Below, piece by piece: positions 18,082 to 27,510 of a DNA stretch of 64,000 nt. This stretch comes from Pirellulaceae bacterium (lineage in GTDB: Bacteria > Planctomycetota > Planctomycetia > Pirellulales > Pirellulaceae). Within the stretch, counting starts at the first letter, position 1. Each line of letters starts with the position of its first letter. The stretch spans positions 109,690-173,689 of the forward strand of contig JAHDXO010000010.1 of NCBI GenBank assembly GCA_023382975.1, given 5' to 3'. The position numbers and the translations under genes are program-made. Below the pieces are notes generated by a model. The model worked only from the letters and a program-made list of their open reading frames with translations. It was not told the DNA's origin and made no database searches.

Positions 18082-19413
18082 TCACTCCGCTCCGACGATG
18101 CGGAGGTTGGTCGAGAAGTAGGCGGGCGAGTCTTCGGCCGGGTACTCGGCCTCGGCGAAGACGGCGGCAAAACGGTCGGGGGTCCGCTCGATTTGGAAAG
18201 AATGCTCCGCTTCTTTCCGGTCCATCGGAAACGACCGCCATTGAGCTTGCCGGAAATCCTTGGTCGCTGCGGTCGCCATCCAAGCGACGATGCGGCGGGC
18301 GGGCGGATCGGAACGGACGGTCAGGCGGACGTGCGTCTGGCCGTCCTCGTAGTTCCATGTGAGTTTCGGCAGCGGTTGACCCCGGACGACTCGCTGGTGC
18401 AGGGCGTTCAGGCTGCCGAAGACGCGGCCGTAGTCGCGGAGACCGTGGGCGTTGTTGGGAACGTACAGGATGTACTTGTCGCCGACCAGGCCGTCCCAAT
18501 ACAGGTTCAAGGCGTCGACGGGCCAGTAGGGATCGTTGGTGCCCAGGATGATCAGCTTTGGCTGCGTCAGCGCATCGCGGTAGCAGTACGGATCGACGAT
18601 CGCGGCCAGCGATTGCCCGCTTCCGGACTGGAGTTTGTGGTGCAGTCCACGCCGCGTGTAGTCGCTGATCTGACTGGACGGCTCGCCCCAGGAGGCTTCC
18701 TGGTGCGCCATCTGCGGACCGACGTTCAACATGTCGATGACCATCGGGGCCAGCGCGGTCACGCGGGAATCCACGGCCGAGGTCAACCACGTGGTCCAAC
18801 CGCGTTTCGAGGCGCCGGTCACCGTGAACGTTTGCAGATCCAGCGACCAATCGCGGCGTGCGAACTCCTGCGCCGCGTCCATGCCGCGGACTGCGCTCTT
18901 GACCATCGGCAGCAGCAGAGGCCATTCGGCATCGTTGGTCCGCAGGTACTCGTCGAACGTGTAGGCGATCGCCGCGTCTTCGTGCTTTCCATCGAAGATC
19001 GGCTGGTGCGGCACATGCAACAGGACCACGACCGGCGTCTTGAGCAATTCGGCCAGCGAGACATACAACTGAGCCTCGCCCGGCATCTTGCCCGAACCGT
19101 TCTCGAGCTCGTCTCGCCAACTTCCGCCGCTGATGAAGAGCAAGGCATGTTTCACGTCCGCAGGCGCCGAATGCGGCTTGATTACGAACACTTGGTGTTT
19201 CCAGACGACGTCTCGCCAAGTTTGTGACGTCAGAATCAGCTCGGCGTACTCGGCCGCCAGCACCCGACCCGTCCGCTTCACGGTCCAACGAAAACTGGTG
19301 TCGGGCTTGGCCACATAGTCGGTCAGCGGTTTCCGGACGGTGTCGTCCTCTGCGGCATAGCTAGTCGGACAAAGACAGAACGCGATGGTCGCCACGATCG
19401 CAAGCTCTTTCAT
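18082..19413 (-). CDS. PhoPQ-activated pathogenicity-related (PqaA-type) exported hydrolase
   Basis: A 443-residue protein with a signal peptide (MKELAIVATIAFCLCPTSYA) and an alpha/beta-hydrolase core of the PhoPQ_related family. Segments typical of the family are HALLFISGGSWRDE, VPHQPIFDGKHEDAAIAYTF, TGASKRGWTTWL, LIILGTNDPYW and NNAHGLRDYG. The probable catalytic triad is Ser202 (GASKRGW), Asp294 and His323. PqaA in Salmonella is a PhoPQ-regulated exported protein of uncertain activity; planctomycetes have many paralogues and the substrate is unknown. The start at 19413 has GGAG six bases upstream and leads directly into the signal peptide. It is convergent with pabB across the hairpin repeat and divergent from pnuC. 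Confidence 0.88.
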   Translation of the reverse strand: MKELAIVATIAFCLCPTSYAAEDDTVRKPLTDYVAKPDTSFRWTVKRTGRVLAAEYAELILTSQTWRDVVWKHQVFVIKPHSAPADVKHALLFISGGSWRDELENGSGKMPGEAQLYVSLAELLKTPVVVLLHVPHQPIFDGKHEDAAIAYTFDEYLRTNDAEWPLLLPMVKSAVRGMDAAQEFARRDWSLDLQTFTVTGASKRGWTTWLTSAVDSRVTALAPMVIDMLNVGPQMAHQEASWGEPSSQISDYTRRGLHHKLQSGSGQSLAAIVDPYCYRDALTQPKLIILGTNDPYWPVDALNLYWDGLVGDKYILYVPNNAHGLRDYGRVFGSLNALHQRVVRGQPLPKLTWNYEDGQTHVRLTVRSDPPARRIVAWMATAATKDFRQAQWRSFPMDRKEAEHSFQIERTPDRFAAVFAEAEYPAEDSPAYFSTNLRIVGAE

Positions 19414-19707
19414 GGGTTGCTCCGATGTTTCACAGCCGTTCCGGGTCAGAGACACAATGGTCAAATCTCGGTTGGCAGGATCTCGAACGGTTGGCAAAGT
19501 ATACCGACATTGTCAGCCGAAGACCAGCGCGAAACCGACGCGAGGCCGATCGAGCGAGCGAGCAGAATCCGAGGCATATACTCCCGCCTTCGTCGGCGGG
19601 TGGACAGATATCGAGCGGTTCGCTACCGTGCTGGCGAACGGACATCCGGGAAGGGGACGTTCGTACGCCTTCCGTTTCCTGGTCACCGACCGTCCTTCTG
19701 GTGCAAC

Positions 19708-20349
19708 ATGGCATGGATCGAAGCGATCGCCGTTGTCTTTGGACTGCTCTGCGTTTGGCTGAGCATTCGGCAGAACATCTGGTGCTGGCCCACTGGGCTG
19801 GTGCAGGTCGTTCTTTTCTTGGTGATCTTCTACCACGCCAAGCTGTACTCGGATCTCGTGCTGCACGGGATCTATGTCGTCCTGCAGGTCTACGGATGGT
19901 ACTCCTGGCTGCATGGCGGCAGCGATCGTGGGCCGCTCTGCGTGACGCGATTGCCCGTCCGCGGGCTAGCTGGGTGGGTGGTGGCCGCACTGGTCGGCAC
20001 AGCAACGTGGGGGACGGGAATGGCGACGTTTTCCGATGCTGCCGTGCCCTACTGGGACGCTTTCACTACAGTTGCAAGTCTCGTGGCGCAGTGGTTGCTG
20101 ACACGAAAACGGCTCGAATCGTGGTACTTCTGGATCGCCGTGGATATCGTCGCGATTGGTGTCTACTGGTACAAATCGCTCTTTCTCACGGCGGGACTGT
20201 ATTTCGTCTTTCTGTTCATGGCAATCGCAGGGTTCCTGGTTTGGCGGAAATCGCTGCTGACTGGGCTTCAGGATGAAAGTTCCGATGAAAACCGGACTGA
20301 CGTTGGGGAAGTTCGCTCCGTTCCACAAGGGGCACCAGAGGTTGATTGA
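19708..20349 (+). CDS. pnuC: nicotinamide riboside transporter
   Basis: A 213-residue inner-membrane protein with about seven transmembrane segments. It matches PnuC by length and by the opening MAWIEAIAVVFGLLCVWL, the WPTGLVQVVLFLVIFY segment and the aromatic YGWYSWLHGG motif characteristic of the transporter's substrate channel. PnuC lets nicotinamide riboside diffuse inward, where phosphorylation traps it. The partner kinase NadR is encoded by the next gene, whose start lies inside pnuC (77-bp overlap in another reading frame), so the two form a salvage unit for NAD. The ATG at 19708 is chosen from protein alignment; the upstream in-frame sequence does not look coding. Confidence 0.91.
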   Translation: MAWIEAIAVVFGLLCVWLSIRQNIWCWPTGLVQVVLFLVIFYHAKLYSDLVLHGIYVVLQVYGWYSWLHGGSDRGPLCVTRLPVRGLAGWVVAALVGTATWGTGMATFSDAAVPYWDAFTTVASLVAQWLLTRKRLESWYFWIAVDIVAIGVYWYKSLFLTAGLYFVFLFMAIAGFLVWRKSLLTGLQDESSDENRTDVGEVRSVPQGAPEVD

Positions 20350-21298
20350 GACAGCGTTGGCGCAGACCGATCACTTGATCGTCATCGTGTACGACGCTCC
20401 GGAAACAACCGGTGTCCCTCTTCCCGTCCGCGCGGGCTGGATACGTACCTTGTATCCGAACATCGACGTGCTCGAAGCCTGGGATGGTCCGGTTCAAGTC
20501 GGTGACACCCCTGAAATCCGCAAGATTCACGAGGAGTATCTGCTGAGATTCCTTGCCGGTCGCACGGTTACCCACTTTTTTTCCAGCGAATTCTACGGCG
20601 ATCACGTGAGCAAGGCCCTGGGCGCACAGGATTGCCGCGTCGATCCCGCGAGATGCACCGTTCCCGTTTCTGGGACCGCGATACGGAACGACCCGTTTCG
20701 CCACCGGGGTTTCCTCGCGCCGGAAGTGTATCGCGACTTGATCATTAAGATCGTTTTCCTCGGCGCACCCTCGACAGGCAAGACGGCGCTCGTCGAGGCT
20801 CTGGCGGCCAAGTTCGACACGACATGGATGCCGGAGTACGGGCGGGAATATTGGGACAAGCACCAGCAGGGTCGGCGGCTGACACTCGAACAATTGGCGG
20901 AGATCGCCGAGGGGCACATCCTGCGGGAAAATGCGCTGACGCTTGATGCGAACCGGTATCTGTTCGTCGATACCGATGCCACGACGACGTACATGTTCTC
21001 ACTCGCCTACCACGGCTGCACCGATCCGCGGTTGGCCGAATTGGCCAGTTCGACAGTCCAACGCTACGACCTTTTCTTTCTGTGCGGCGATGAGATCCCC
21101 TACGAGGCGACATGGGACCGGTCGGGCGATGCGGCTCGAAAGGTCTTCCAGAAGCAGATTCGAGCGGACCTGATTCTTCGTCGGATTCCCTTCATCGATG
21201 TCGTCGGCTCGCTGGACGCACGAATCGCGACGGTCGAACGAGTCCTTCACCGCTACGAGAAGTACGATTCCGTGGCGAACCACTTAAGCCGGATCTAG
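20273..21298 (+). CDS. nadR: NMN adenylyltransferase / ribosylnicotinamide kinase
   Basis: A 341-residue bifunctional NAD salvage enzyme. The N-terminal nucleotidyltransferase (about 6-155) has GKFAPFHKGH containing the HxGH-type motif and the PVSGTAIRNDPF segment. The C-terminal kinase (about 157-335) has Walker A GAPSTGKT (164-171), MPEYGREYWDKH and the FVDTDATTTYMFSLAYHG segment. It phosphorylates nicotinamide riboside and adenylates NMN to NAD. The helix-turn-helix of enteric NadR is absent, so no repressor role is expected. The gene overlaps pnuC by 77 bp; an alternative ATG at 20285 would remove four residues and still overlap. Close coupling of transporter and trapping kinase is a known functional pairing. 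Confidence 0.93.
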   Translation: MKVPMKTGLTLGKFAPFHKGHQRLIETALAQTDHLIVIVYDAPETTGVPLPVRAGWIRTLYPNIDVLEAWDGPVQVGDTPEIRKIHEEYLLRFLAGRTVTHFFSSEFYGDHVSKALGAQDCRVDPARCTVPVSGTAIRNDPFRHRGFLAPEVYRDLIIKIVFLGAPSTGKTALVEALAAKFDTTWMPEYGREYWDKHQQGRRLTLEQLAEIAEGHILRENALTLDANRYLFVDTDATTTYMFSLAYHGCTDPRLAELASSTVQRYDLFFLCGDEIPYEATWDRSGDAARKVFQKQIRADLILRRIPFIDVVGSLDARIATVERVLHRYEKYDSVANHLSRI

Positions 21299-21309
21299 CG
21301 GCAACGAAA

Positions 21310-21348
21310 ACGCCGCGGAGGCTTCTTGCGATTGGGCCGCCGCGGCGT
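21310..21348. terminator. candidate bidirectional terminator between nadR and the oxidoreductase
   Basis: ACGCCGCGG (21310-21318) and CCGCGGCGT (21340-21348) form a 9-bp perfect stem with a 21-base loop. It sits between the convergent ends of nadR (21298) and the minus-strand gene (21378). An A run precedes it, giving a short U run for minus-strand transcripts. Confidence 0.5.
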
Positions 21349-21377
21349 GTTGTGGGGATGGTACAAGCGATCCGGTG

Positions 21378-22700
21378 TTAGGCGAACGGATTGAAATCGC
21401 CGGGGAACACGATCGGGTACTGGCCGTTTGCATCGGGCATGATCGGCGGATCGGAATCCATCGTGTAGCCTTCGATGCCGGGCGCTTCGTCTCTGCCCTT
21501 GGCGACGGCTTCGTCCCATTTGATGACCCGGCCGCTGTACGTGGCCATGCGGCCCAGCACGGCGGTCATGCTGCTGGTGGCGCCGAAGTGACCTTCGTTG
21601 TACGGCGTGTTGTTCTTGATCGCTTCGTTCAGCGCGTAGTGTTCCTGGTCGTAGTCGCCGAACTTGAACTCCAAGCCGCCGACGTCAGTGATGTCGCCAC
21701 CGGCGGTCATTCCGCCTCGCCCCTTCGTGCCGAATGCGTATTCCGAAACGGCGTTGAAGGCGTTCCGCACGTGGCGGCACTGGCTGTACATCTTGGTGCC
21801 GTCGGGATAGGTGAACTCGACGAAGTGGTGATCGAAGATCTGCGTGCCGCCGGGGTTGTCCTTGCGCCGCACTTCGCCACCGCCCATGCCGTTGGCCTCG
21901 ACCGGATGGGCGTTCTTGGCCCAGTTGCAGACGTCCAGGTTGTGGATGTGCTGTTCGCAGATGTTGTCGCCGCTGAGCCAGACGTAGTGATACCAGTTGT
22001 TCACCTGCTTGCGCATCTCCGACCAGCCCTCCTGCGGGCCCCGCCACCAGATGCCGCCGCCGTTCCAGTAGGCTTGCAGCAGGATCAAGTCGCCGTACTT
22101 GCCGTCGTGGATCTCCTGGATGCCGCGGACGTAGCCCTTGTTGTGACGACGCTGAAGACCGACGCCAACCTTCAGGCCCTTTTCGTCAGCCATCTTGTTC
22201 GCTTCGACCAAGGTGCGGTAGCCGGGCGCGTCGATGCAGCAGGGCTTCTCCATGAAGACGTGTTTGCCGGCTTCGATCGCCGCCTTGTAGTGCAATGGGC
22301 GAACGCCAGGAGGCGCGGCCATGATGACCATGTCGATTCCGCTGTCGATGGCCTTCTTGTAAGCGTCCCATCCGGAGAACACGCGGTCGTCGGGCACATC
22401 CACCCGTTCCTTGAATTTCGGGTTGTCCCGCCAACGTCGGGCGGTCCCGGAGGCATTGCCTTCGAACGCATCCGCCACTGCCACCAACTTGGTGTTTTCG
22501 GTCGCGCTCAGCATGTTCTGCACCGCTCCGTTGCCACGGCCCCCACATCCGATCAGCGCCACTTTCAACTGGTCGCTGCCTTGGGCGTGGGCCATCCGGG
22601 CGACGGTCAGGTTCACGCCGCCCGCCAAGGCGACGCCTGCCAGGGTTGTGGCAGAACCTTTCAGAAAACCTCGCCGCGATTCGAACTGTCGGTCACTCAT
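21378..22700 (-). CDS. Tat-exported Gfo/Idh/MocA family oxidoreductase (copy 1)
   Basis: A 440-residue protein. A Tat signal (SRRGFLKGSATTLAGVALAG) precedes a Rossmann domain with VALIGCGGRGNGAVQNML, VAVADAFEGNASG and the VFMEKPCCIDAPG motif, whose EKP lysine is the usual catalytic or substrate-contact residue. The C-terminal half is the planctomycete-type beta-sheet domain (MYSQCRHVRNAFN, YALNEAIKNNTPYNEGHFGA). Members bind NAD(P) and oxidise or reduce sugars and related polyols, and Tat export would fit folding with cofactor before transport. GAGGAG lies eight bases before the ATG. A terminator-like stem separates it from nadR. It is related to the genes at 32625 and 51767, though those two resemble each other more. 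Confidence 0.92.
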   Translation of the reverse strand: MSDRQFESRRGFLKGSATTLAGVALAGGVNLTVARMAHAQGSDQLKVALIGCGGRGNGAVQNMLSATENTKLVAVADAFEGNASGTARRWRDNPKFKERVDVPDDRVFSGWDAYKKAIDSGIDMVIMAAPPGVRPLHYKAAIEAGKHVFMEKPCCIDAPGYRTLVEANKMADEKGLKVGVGLQRRHNKGYVRGIQEIHDGKYGDLILLQAYWNGGGIWWRGPQEGWSEMRKQVNNWYHYVWLSGDNICEQHIHNLDVCNWAKNAHPVEANGMGGGEVRRKDNPGGTQIFDHHFVEFTYPDGTKMYSQCRHVRNAFNAVSEYAFGTKGRGGMTAGGDITDVGGLEFKFGDYDQEHYALNEAIKNNTPYNEGHFGATSSMTAVLGRMATYSGRVIKWDEAVAKGRDEAPGIEGYTMDSDPPIMPDANGQYPIVFPGDFNPFA

Positions 22701-22995
22701 TGCTTGAACTCCTCAATGCAGGGCTATAAACGATTGCCACCCCGGCCACGCGCCGGATACGGCAAGCAGTGCGTCGGCGGAACGCTTCGAGACTGCGGGA
22801 AAACCAGGACTGGCATATCGCGGCCAGCCGAATTCCCCGGGAACGCAACAGGCAGGTCAACGACGTTCCGCTCAGGTGGGAGGCGGTCTCTCGGAAACTT
22901 CAGCCAACTGGCCCCCATCATCGGTCAACGGCGATGCCCCTGTCAATCAGGCGCGCGGCGAGCAACAGCTTTTTTTCTTTCGCCTGCCTCAACCG
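22701..22995. other. intergenic stretch, no gene seen
   Basis: About 295 bp between two minus-strand genes. I see no RNA gene, strong hairpin or plausible short coding frame. The part nearest the oxidoreductase start presumably holds its promoter, but no convincing -35/-10 pair stands out. Confidence 0.5.
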
Positions 22996-24525
22996 CTAGG
23001 CCAACGCCTCCAGCGTGCGGCCCACCAGCGGATTGTCCGCGCCCCGCGATCCCAGCAGCATGTAGACGGTCGATGCCAAATGAGCAGCGCGCCAAGCGGG
23101 CGAGACCTGCTGGAAATCTTCAAGAACGGCCGAGCTGAACTTGTAGTCGTGCGAGCCGCGGCCCTTCAGCGACACCAGTTGTCGGGCCTTGCGGACAAAC
23201 TCCAACGCATTGGGGGTGGCCTTCGCGTACGCCAACGTCCGCTGCGCCGCCGATTGCGGGTTGCGGCCGATGTCGGCAAAAATCGCTTCGACCATCGCCT
23301 CCGGCGGATCGTTCGTATCCGCAGCTTCCAACTGATCGATCCGCACCTCTTGCACATTGCCTCGTCCCTGCATCGCTTGGCGGAACATCGGCAGGAAGGC
23401 CAGATTCTGCAGCAGCAACAGCCGTCGCGTGCGGTCGTCCGCCGAGGTCGTGTACAGATAGTACATCGCATTCGAGGTGGTCGATGCGTGCAGCGCAACG
23501 ATCCCCGGCTGACGCATCAGCAGTTCGCCCGATCCGACGAACACGGCGTCCCAGAGCGATTGGGGCGCAACCCCTCGGTTCAACAGGTCGACCGCCAAGC
23601 GGCACACGTCGTTCCACGAGTCGCGGCGCAACGAAGCCAGCAATTCGCCCGTCGCTTCGGCATCCAATCGTCCCTGGGTCCAGTCGGCGCGGATGCGGGT
23701 GGCCAATTGCTGGTTCTCCCGCCACGGCCGGTCGGCCTCGTAGTCGTTATCCGCCGGATTGCCTTCGCCCGAGTGGTTCAGCAGTGCGTATGCCAGCGAC
23801 CGCAACACCGGCTCGGCAAACCGCCAACCGGAGACTTGCAGCGTCCGCCAAGCGTTGGCGACGAAAATCGCCTTGTGGCCGATCGAGCGGAAATCGCGGC
23901 CGCCGCAGCGGGCGAAGTGTTCAAAGATGTGCTGCGCCCCTGCGTGGCGGGCCAGCGACGCGACGGCGGCATCGGCCTGCGCCTCGTCCCACCGCTCCAT
24001 CGCCTCGTCAAACGATGCCGAAGCGCGTTCGGCGGGGGGCACCGCCGGCTCGTCCACCGGAGCCATGGTCCAGTCGCCTTCGCGCGCGTCGTCGGCCTGC
24101 GTCGCTTTGAAATAGTCCAGCGCCCAGAAGATCGGCAGCCAGCGGTGTTCGTCGGCGCCTCCGAGGCTGGCCAGATGAGCCGAATGGACGACCAGCACAC
24201 TGTGGAACTTGAAGCCCACGCTGGGACGGGGCTGAACGTTGCGCACTCCGGCCAACTGCAGCGCCGTGAGGATGTCCTGATACGCCAGTCCTTCGCGGAC
24301 GCGAGCGGCCATCTGTTCCACCAACCGTTCGCGAGGCGTATCCTCGATCATCCTCACCAGCGGCTCGATGTCCGCTTCCAGCGGCACGATCTTTCCCTGA
24401 GTGGGCGACTCGGCGGCTGACACCGGGACCAGGCCTACGGTGTTGCCCAAGCGATTCATCCCGGCCAGTGCCGCTGCGGCGGTCGTCGTCTGAAAGAATC
24501 CGCGGCGAGTGAATGGACTCGACAT
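22996..24525 (-). CDS. Tat-exported protein of unknown function
   Basis: A 509-residue protein that I do not recognise with certainty. The N-terminus is a Tat signal (TRRGFFQTTTAAAALAGMN, cleavage near VSAAES). The mature part is mostly helical, with segments such as EPLVRMIEDTPRERLVEQMA, YQDILTALQLAGVRNVQPRP, VLVVHSAHLASLGGADEHRW, GAQHIFEHFARCGGRDFRSI and HSGEGNPADNDYEADRPWRE. Conserved-looking His, Arg and Asp clusters suggest a ligand or metal site, but no catalytic signature can be named. The ATG at 24525 has GGGAG seven bases upstream. An open frame continues farther upstream without coding character and is antisense to the next gene. It is divergent from the nucleoside-hydrolase-like gene, with 150 bp between starts. 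Confidence 0.82.
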   Translation of the reverse strand: MSSPFTRRGFFQTTTAAAALAGMNRLGNTVGLVPVSAAESPTQGKIVPLEADIEPLVRMIEDTPRERLVEQMAARVREGLAYQDILTALQLAGVRNVQPRPSVGFKFHSVLVVHSAHLASLGGADEHRWLPIFWALDYFKATQADDAREGDWTMAPVDEPAVPPAERASASFDEAMERWDEAQADAAVASLARHAGAQHIFEHFARCGGRDFRSIGHKAIFVANAWRTLQVSGWRFAEPVLRSLAYALLNHSGEGNPADNDYEADRPWRENQQLATRIRADWTQGRLDAEATGELLASLRRDSWNDVCRLAVDLLNRGVAPQSLWDAVFVGSGELLMRQPGIVALHASTTSNAMYYLYTTSADDRTRRLLLLQNLAFLPMFRQAMQGRGNVQEVRIDQLEAADTNDPPEAMVEAIFADIGRNPQSAAQRTLAYAKATPNALEFVRKARQLVSLKGRGSHDYKFSSAVLEDFQQVSPAWRAAHLASTVYMLLGSRGADNPLVGRTLEALA

Positions 24526-24675
24526 GCGATTGCTCCCATAATAAGTTCGAAGAAGAGGAAAGCGAACACTTCGCCGAGGCCCGCGAACTGGCCCCGCTTC
24601 TTTACTGTAGGGAGCAGCGGTCGAAGCCGCAAGCGAGTCCGAGTTGATATTCACAGCCTGACCCTGGAGATCGAG

Positions 24676-25827
24676 ATGGATCGCAGAATGTTTCTTGGGG
24701 CTGCCGCGGCGGCTTGGACGGGCGCGGTTGGACGGACGGCTTGGGGCGGCCACGCGGTAGACGACGGTCCCGTGCCGATGTTGCACGCGAGCGACCTGTT
24801 CCGCCCCCATAACGACCCGGACGATCACTGGGACTTGGCCTGCGTCTACGCCCTGGCGGCGCAGGGACGCGTCGATCTGCGCGGCGTGCTGATCGATTTT
24901 CCTCAGCCCGGACGCAACAACGATCCGGACGTCCAAGCCGTGGCGCAGTTGAACTATCTGACCGGAAAGGCCGTGCCGGTCATGGTCGGCTCGCCGCGCA
25001 GGCTGTCGCCGGACGAAGCTCGCCGGCCCGAGGCACGCGGTGATCTGCGCGGCGTTCGGGCTTTTCTGGACCTCCTGCGGCGGTCCGACCGGCCGCTCGT
25101 GATCAGCGTCTTGGGCTCGTGCCGCGACATGGCGATCGCCGCCGATCTCGAGCCCGAGTTGTTCGCGGCCAAGTGCCGGGCGGTGTATCTGAACGCCGGT
25201 TCCGGTACGCCGAATCCGGCGCTGGCCGAGCGTCTGGAGTGGAACGTGGGCTTGGACCCGGCCAGCTATGCGGCCATGTTCCAACTGCCCTGTCCCGTCT
25301 ACTGGATGCCCTGCTTCGAAACGCTTCCCGAGACGGGACGCCCGTTCGCCGTGGCTCGCTACGGCACGTTTTACCGCTTCCGCCATGCCGACGTGCTGCC
25401 CGAGTTGCCGGATCGCTTGCAGAACTTCTTCGCGTTCATGTATCGGCACGGTCCCCACTCGCGACGCACCGGCGGTACGGCCGACGGTAGCGTCCAGTGG
25501 CTGCAGTCGTTGTTGGGACCGGTGGATTTCAATACGATCCAGCAGCAGGCCAATCTGTACCGCAACATGTGGTGTACCGCCGGGTTCCTGCATGCCTGCG
25601 GACTGACGGTGACGCGGACTGGCCAGATCGTTGCCAGCAGCGCCGCCGCCGACCCGGTCTTTTCGTTCGAGCCGGTCCGCGTCGAATGCACGCCGGGGGG
25701 CGTGACGCGCTGGGAACCGGCTGCTGACAACGGATCGCGGTATCTGTTCCAGACGCGGCACATCGAGGAATATCCAGCGGCGATGACCGCGGCCTTGAAG
25801 ACCCTGCTCGGCACGCTGTCCGACTGA
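24676..25827 (+). CDS. exported nucleoside hydrolase-like protein
   Basis: A 383-residue protein with a Tat-like signal (MDRRMFLGAAAAAWTGAVG). The mature domain resembles the inosine-uridine nucleoside hydrolase fold. An early acidic cluster (FRPHNDPDDHWDLACVYALA) takes the place of the canonical calcium-binding DTDPGxDDA loop, followed by VDLRGVLIDF, NDPDVQAVAQLNYLTGKAVP and LVISVLGSCRDMAIA. The first Asp of the canonical motif is not conserved, so ribohydrolase activity is uncertain; a wider hydrolase superfamily role is safer. CTGGAG precedes the ATG by six bases. It is divergent from the unknown Tat protein and 129 bp before a clan GH-A hydrolase. Confidence 0.78.
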   Translation: MDRRMFLGAAAAAWTGAVGRTAWGGHAVDDGPVPMLHASDLFRPHNDPDDHWDLACVYALAAQGRVDLRGVLIDFPQPGRNNDPDVQAVAQLNYLTGKAVPVMVGSPRRLSPDEARRPEARGDLRGVRAFLDLLRRSDRPLVISVLGSCRDMAIAADLEPELFAAKCRAVYLNAGSGTPNPALAERLEWNVGLDPASYAAMFQLPCPVYWMPCFETLPETGRPFAVARYGTFYRFRHADVLPELPDRLQNFFAFMYRHGPHSRRTGGTADGSVQWLQSLLGPVDFNTIQQQANLYRNMWCTAGFLHACGLTVTRTGQIVASSAAADPVFSFEPVRVECTPGGVTRWEPAADNGSRYLFQTRHIEEYPAAMTAALKTLLGTLSD

Positions 25828-25956
25828 CCGCTCGTGTTCGGACGAGGGTCGCACTCGCGGTCACAGGTTGTACAATGCTAGTCGGATGTCGCGGATCGCG
25901 ACGACCGGCAATCCCACACCCAATCACCCTACCTCAGCAATCTGGAGACCCGCGCG

Positions 25957-27435
25957 ATGCAAAGACTGACCCTCGGTTGGATCGGACCGCTTCTGCTCAC
26001 CCTCTGCTCGACCGGTACGGCACAAATGCTCGACCGGACGGATTCCCGCGTTCAGACGACACTCACGACCGGCTGGCAGTGTCTGGGAACGATTCGCCCC
26101 CGGAGCGTCGGGGAAATCGAAGCTGGACAGAATTGGGCGTTGGGCTGCGAAACGCTGTGCCGCGATTACATCTACTGGGACACGTACAAGGACTACGTCG
26201 TTCCGCTGGGAATCAAGACGATCCGATTGCAGGGCGGGTGGGCCAAGACGGAGAAGGTCCAGGGCGTCTACGACTTCGGCTGGCTGGATGAAGTCATTGA
26301 CGACGCACTTTCCAAGGGCCTGGAAATCTGGCTCGAAACGGACTACGGCAATCCGATCTACGAAGGAGCCGGGACGGCCGATTTGGGCGCCGGTTTTCCC
26401 ACGTCCGAGGTCGGCTTGGCCGCTTGGGACCGCTGGGTGGAAGCGATGGCCACTCGGTACAAGGGCCGGGTCCAGAAATGGGCCATGTGGAACGAGCCGG
26501 ATATCGGCGTGAAAAAGACGCCGGAGATGATCGCCAATTTCAACATTCGCACCGCCGAGATCATCAAGCGAATCATCCCGGATGCCAGAATCGGAGCGTT
26601 GTCGCTGGCTCGGATCGATCCCAAGTTCCTGGACGATTGTCTCAAAGTGATCGCCGAACAGGGCAAGCTGGGCTTGTTCGAGTGGCTGATCTACCACGGA
26701 TACACCAAGAACCCGGACGACGCCTACAAGAACGTCGAAGCGATGAAGGAGGTCGTCCGCAAGTACGAGCCGCAGCTCAAGATGTGGCAGGGCGAGAACG
26801 GTTGTCCCTCCGAGCGGGCCACGCGGTTCGCTCTGTCCGGACACGACTGGTCGGAGTTGACTCAGGCCAAATGGAACACCCGCCGGATGCTCGGCGATCT
26901 GGGACACGACTGCATCTCGTCGGTCTTTACCATCTGCGACTTTGACCACACCGGTCGCGAGATCAACCGCAAGGGACTGCTGAAGATCAATGACAAACGC
27001 AGCCTCGCCAAAGTCAAGATGGCCTACTATGCCGTGCAGAACGTCGTGTCGTTGTTCGATAACCACTTGGTCCGCCAGCCGGATTACGCCTGCACCATCG
27101 AATGCGAGCAGCCGATCACTTGGTTCGCGTATCGCCACGCAGGGGCGGGAAGCGACGTACTGGTCTTCTGGAACGGAACGTCGTATCCGGTGGACACCAA
27201 CGATACCCTGCCGGCCACCATCCGCATCACGGGCGGCAAGTTCTCGGATCCGGTCTGGGTGGACATGATCACCGGCCGGATCTATGCGATCCCGGAGGAA
27301 AACAAGACCCTGACCGACGGCAACTTGGTCCTGACAGGCATTCCAACTTACGATGCACCGGTCGTTATTACCGACCGGGATCTGGTCCTGCCGCCACCCG
27401 TTCCACCAACCGACGCGGGTGGCCGACAGGAATGA
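25957..27435 (+). CDS. secreted clan GH-A glycoside hydrolase (GH39/GH5-like TIM barrel)
   Basis: A 492-residue protein with a signal peptide (QRLTLGWIGPLLLTLCSTG). The TIM barrel includes VPLGIKTIRLQGGWAKTE and GVYDFGWLDEVIDDALSKGL. Clan GH-A catalytic glutamates are visible: acid/base Glu180 in MWNEPDIG and nucleophile Glu280 in KMWQGENG, exactly 100 residues apart. A C-terminal beta-domain (about 390-480, ITWFAYRHAG, DVLVFWNGTSYPVDT) completes the architecture typical of retaining enzymes of families such as GH39. The exact family and substrate cannot be set from sequence alone. GGAG lies nine bases before the start; a TACAAT at 25871 may be part of its promoter. Confidence 0.83.
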   Translation: MQRLTLGWIGPLLLTLCSTGTAQMLDRTDSRVQTTLTTGWQCLGTIRPRSVGEIEAGQNWALGCETLCRDYIYWDTYKDYVVPLGIKTIRLQGGWAKTEKVQGVYDFGWLDEVIDDALSKGLEIWLETDYGNPIYEGAGTADLGAGFPTSEVGLAAWDRWVEAMATRYKGRVQKWAMWNEPDIGVKKTPEMIANFNIRTAEIIKRIIPDARIGALSLARIDPKFLDDCLKVIAEQGKLGLFEWLIYHGYTKNPDDAYKNVEAMKEVVRKYEPQLKMWQGENGCPSERATRFALSGHDWSELTQAKWNTRRMLGDLGHDCISSVFTICDFDHTGREINRKGLLKINDKRSLAKVKMAYYAVQNVVSLFDNHLVRQPDYACTIECEQPITWFAYRHAGAGSDVLVFWNGTSYPVDTNDTLPATIRITGGKFSDPVWVDMITGRIYAIPEENKTLTDGNLVLTGIPTYDAPVVITDRDLVLPPPVPPTDAGGRQE

Positions 27436-27510
27436 CCGGCTTGCCGCGTCAAGAGTCGCATGCATCCAGATCGCAGATAAGCTTGGCGAAGCACCTGTTC
27501 GGCAACAACA

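Noticed and set aside
25857..25900. Full sigma-70 promoter with TACAAT at 25871
   Set aside because: A -10 match is good, but no -35 is present at proper spacing.
27436..27510. Small coding gene before the SEC-C gene
   Set aside because: Frames lack ribosome sites and overlap the repeat; composition looks non-coding.
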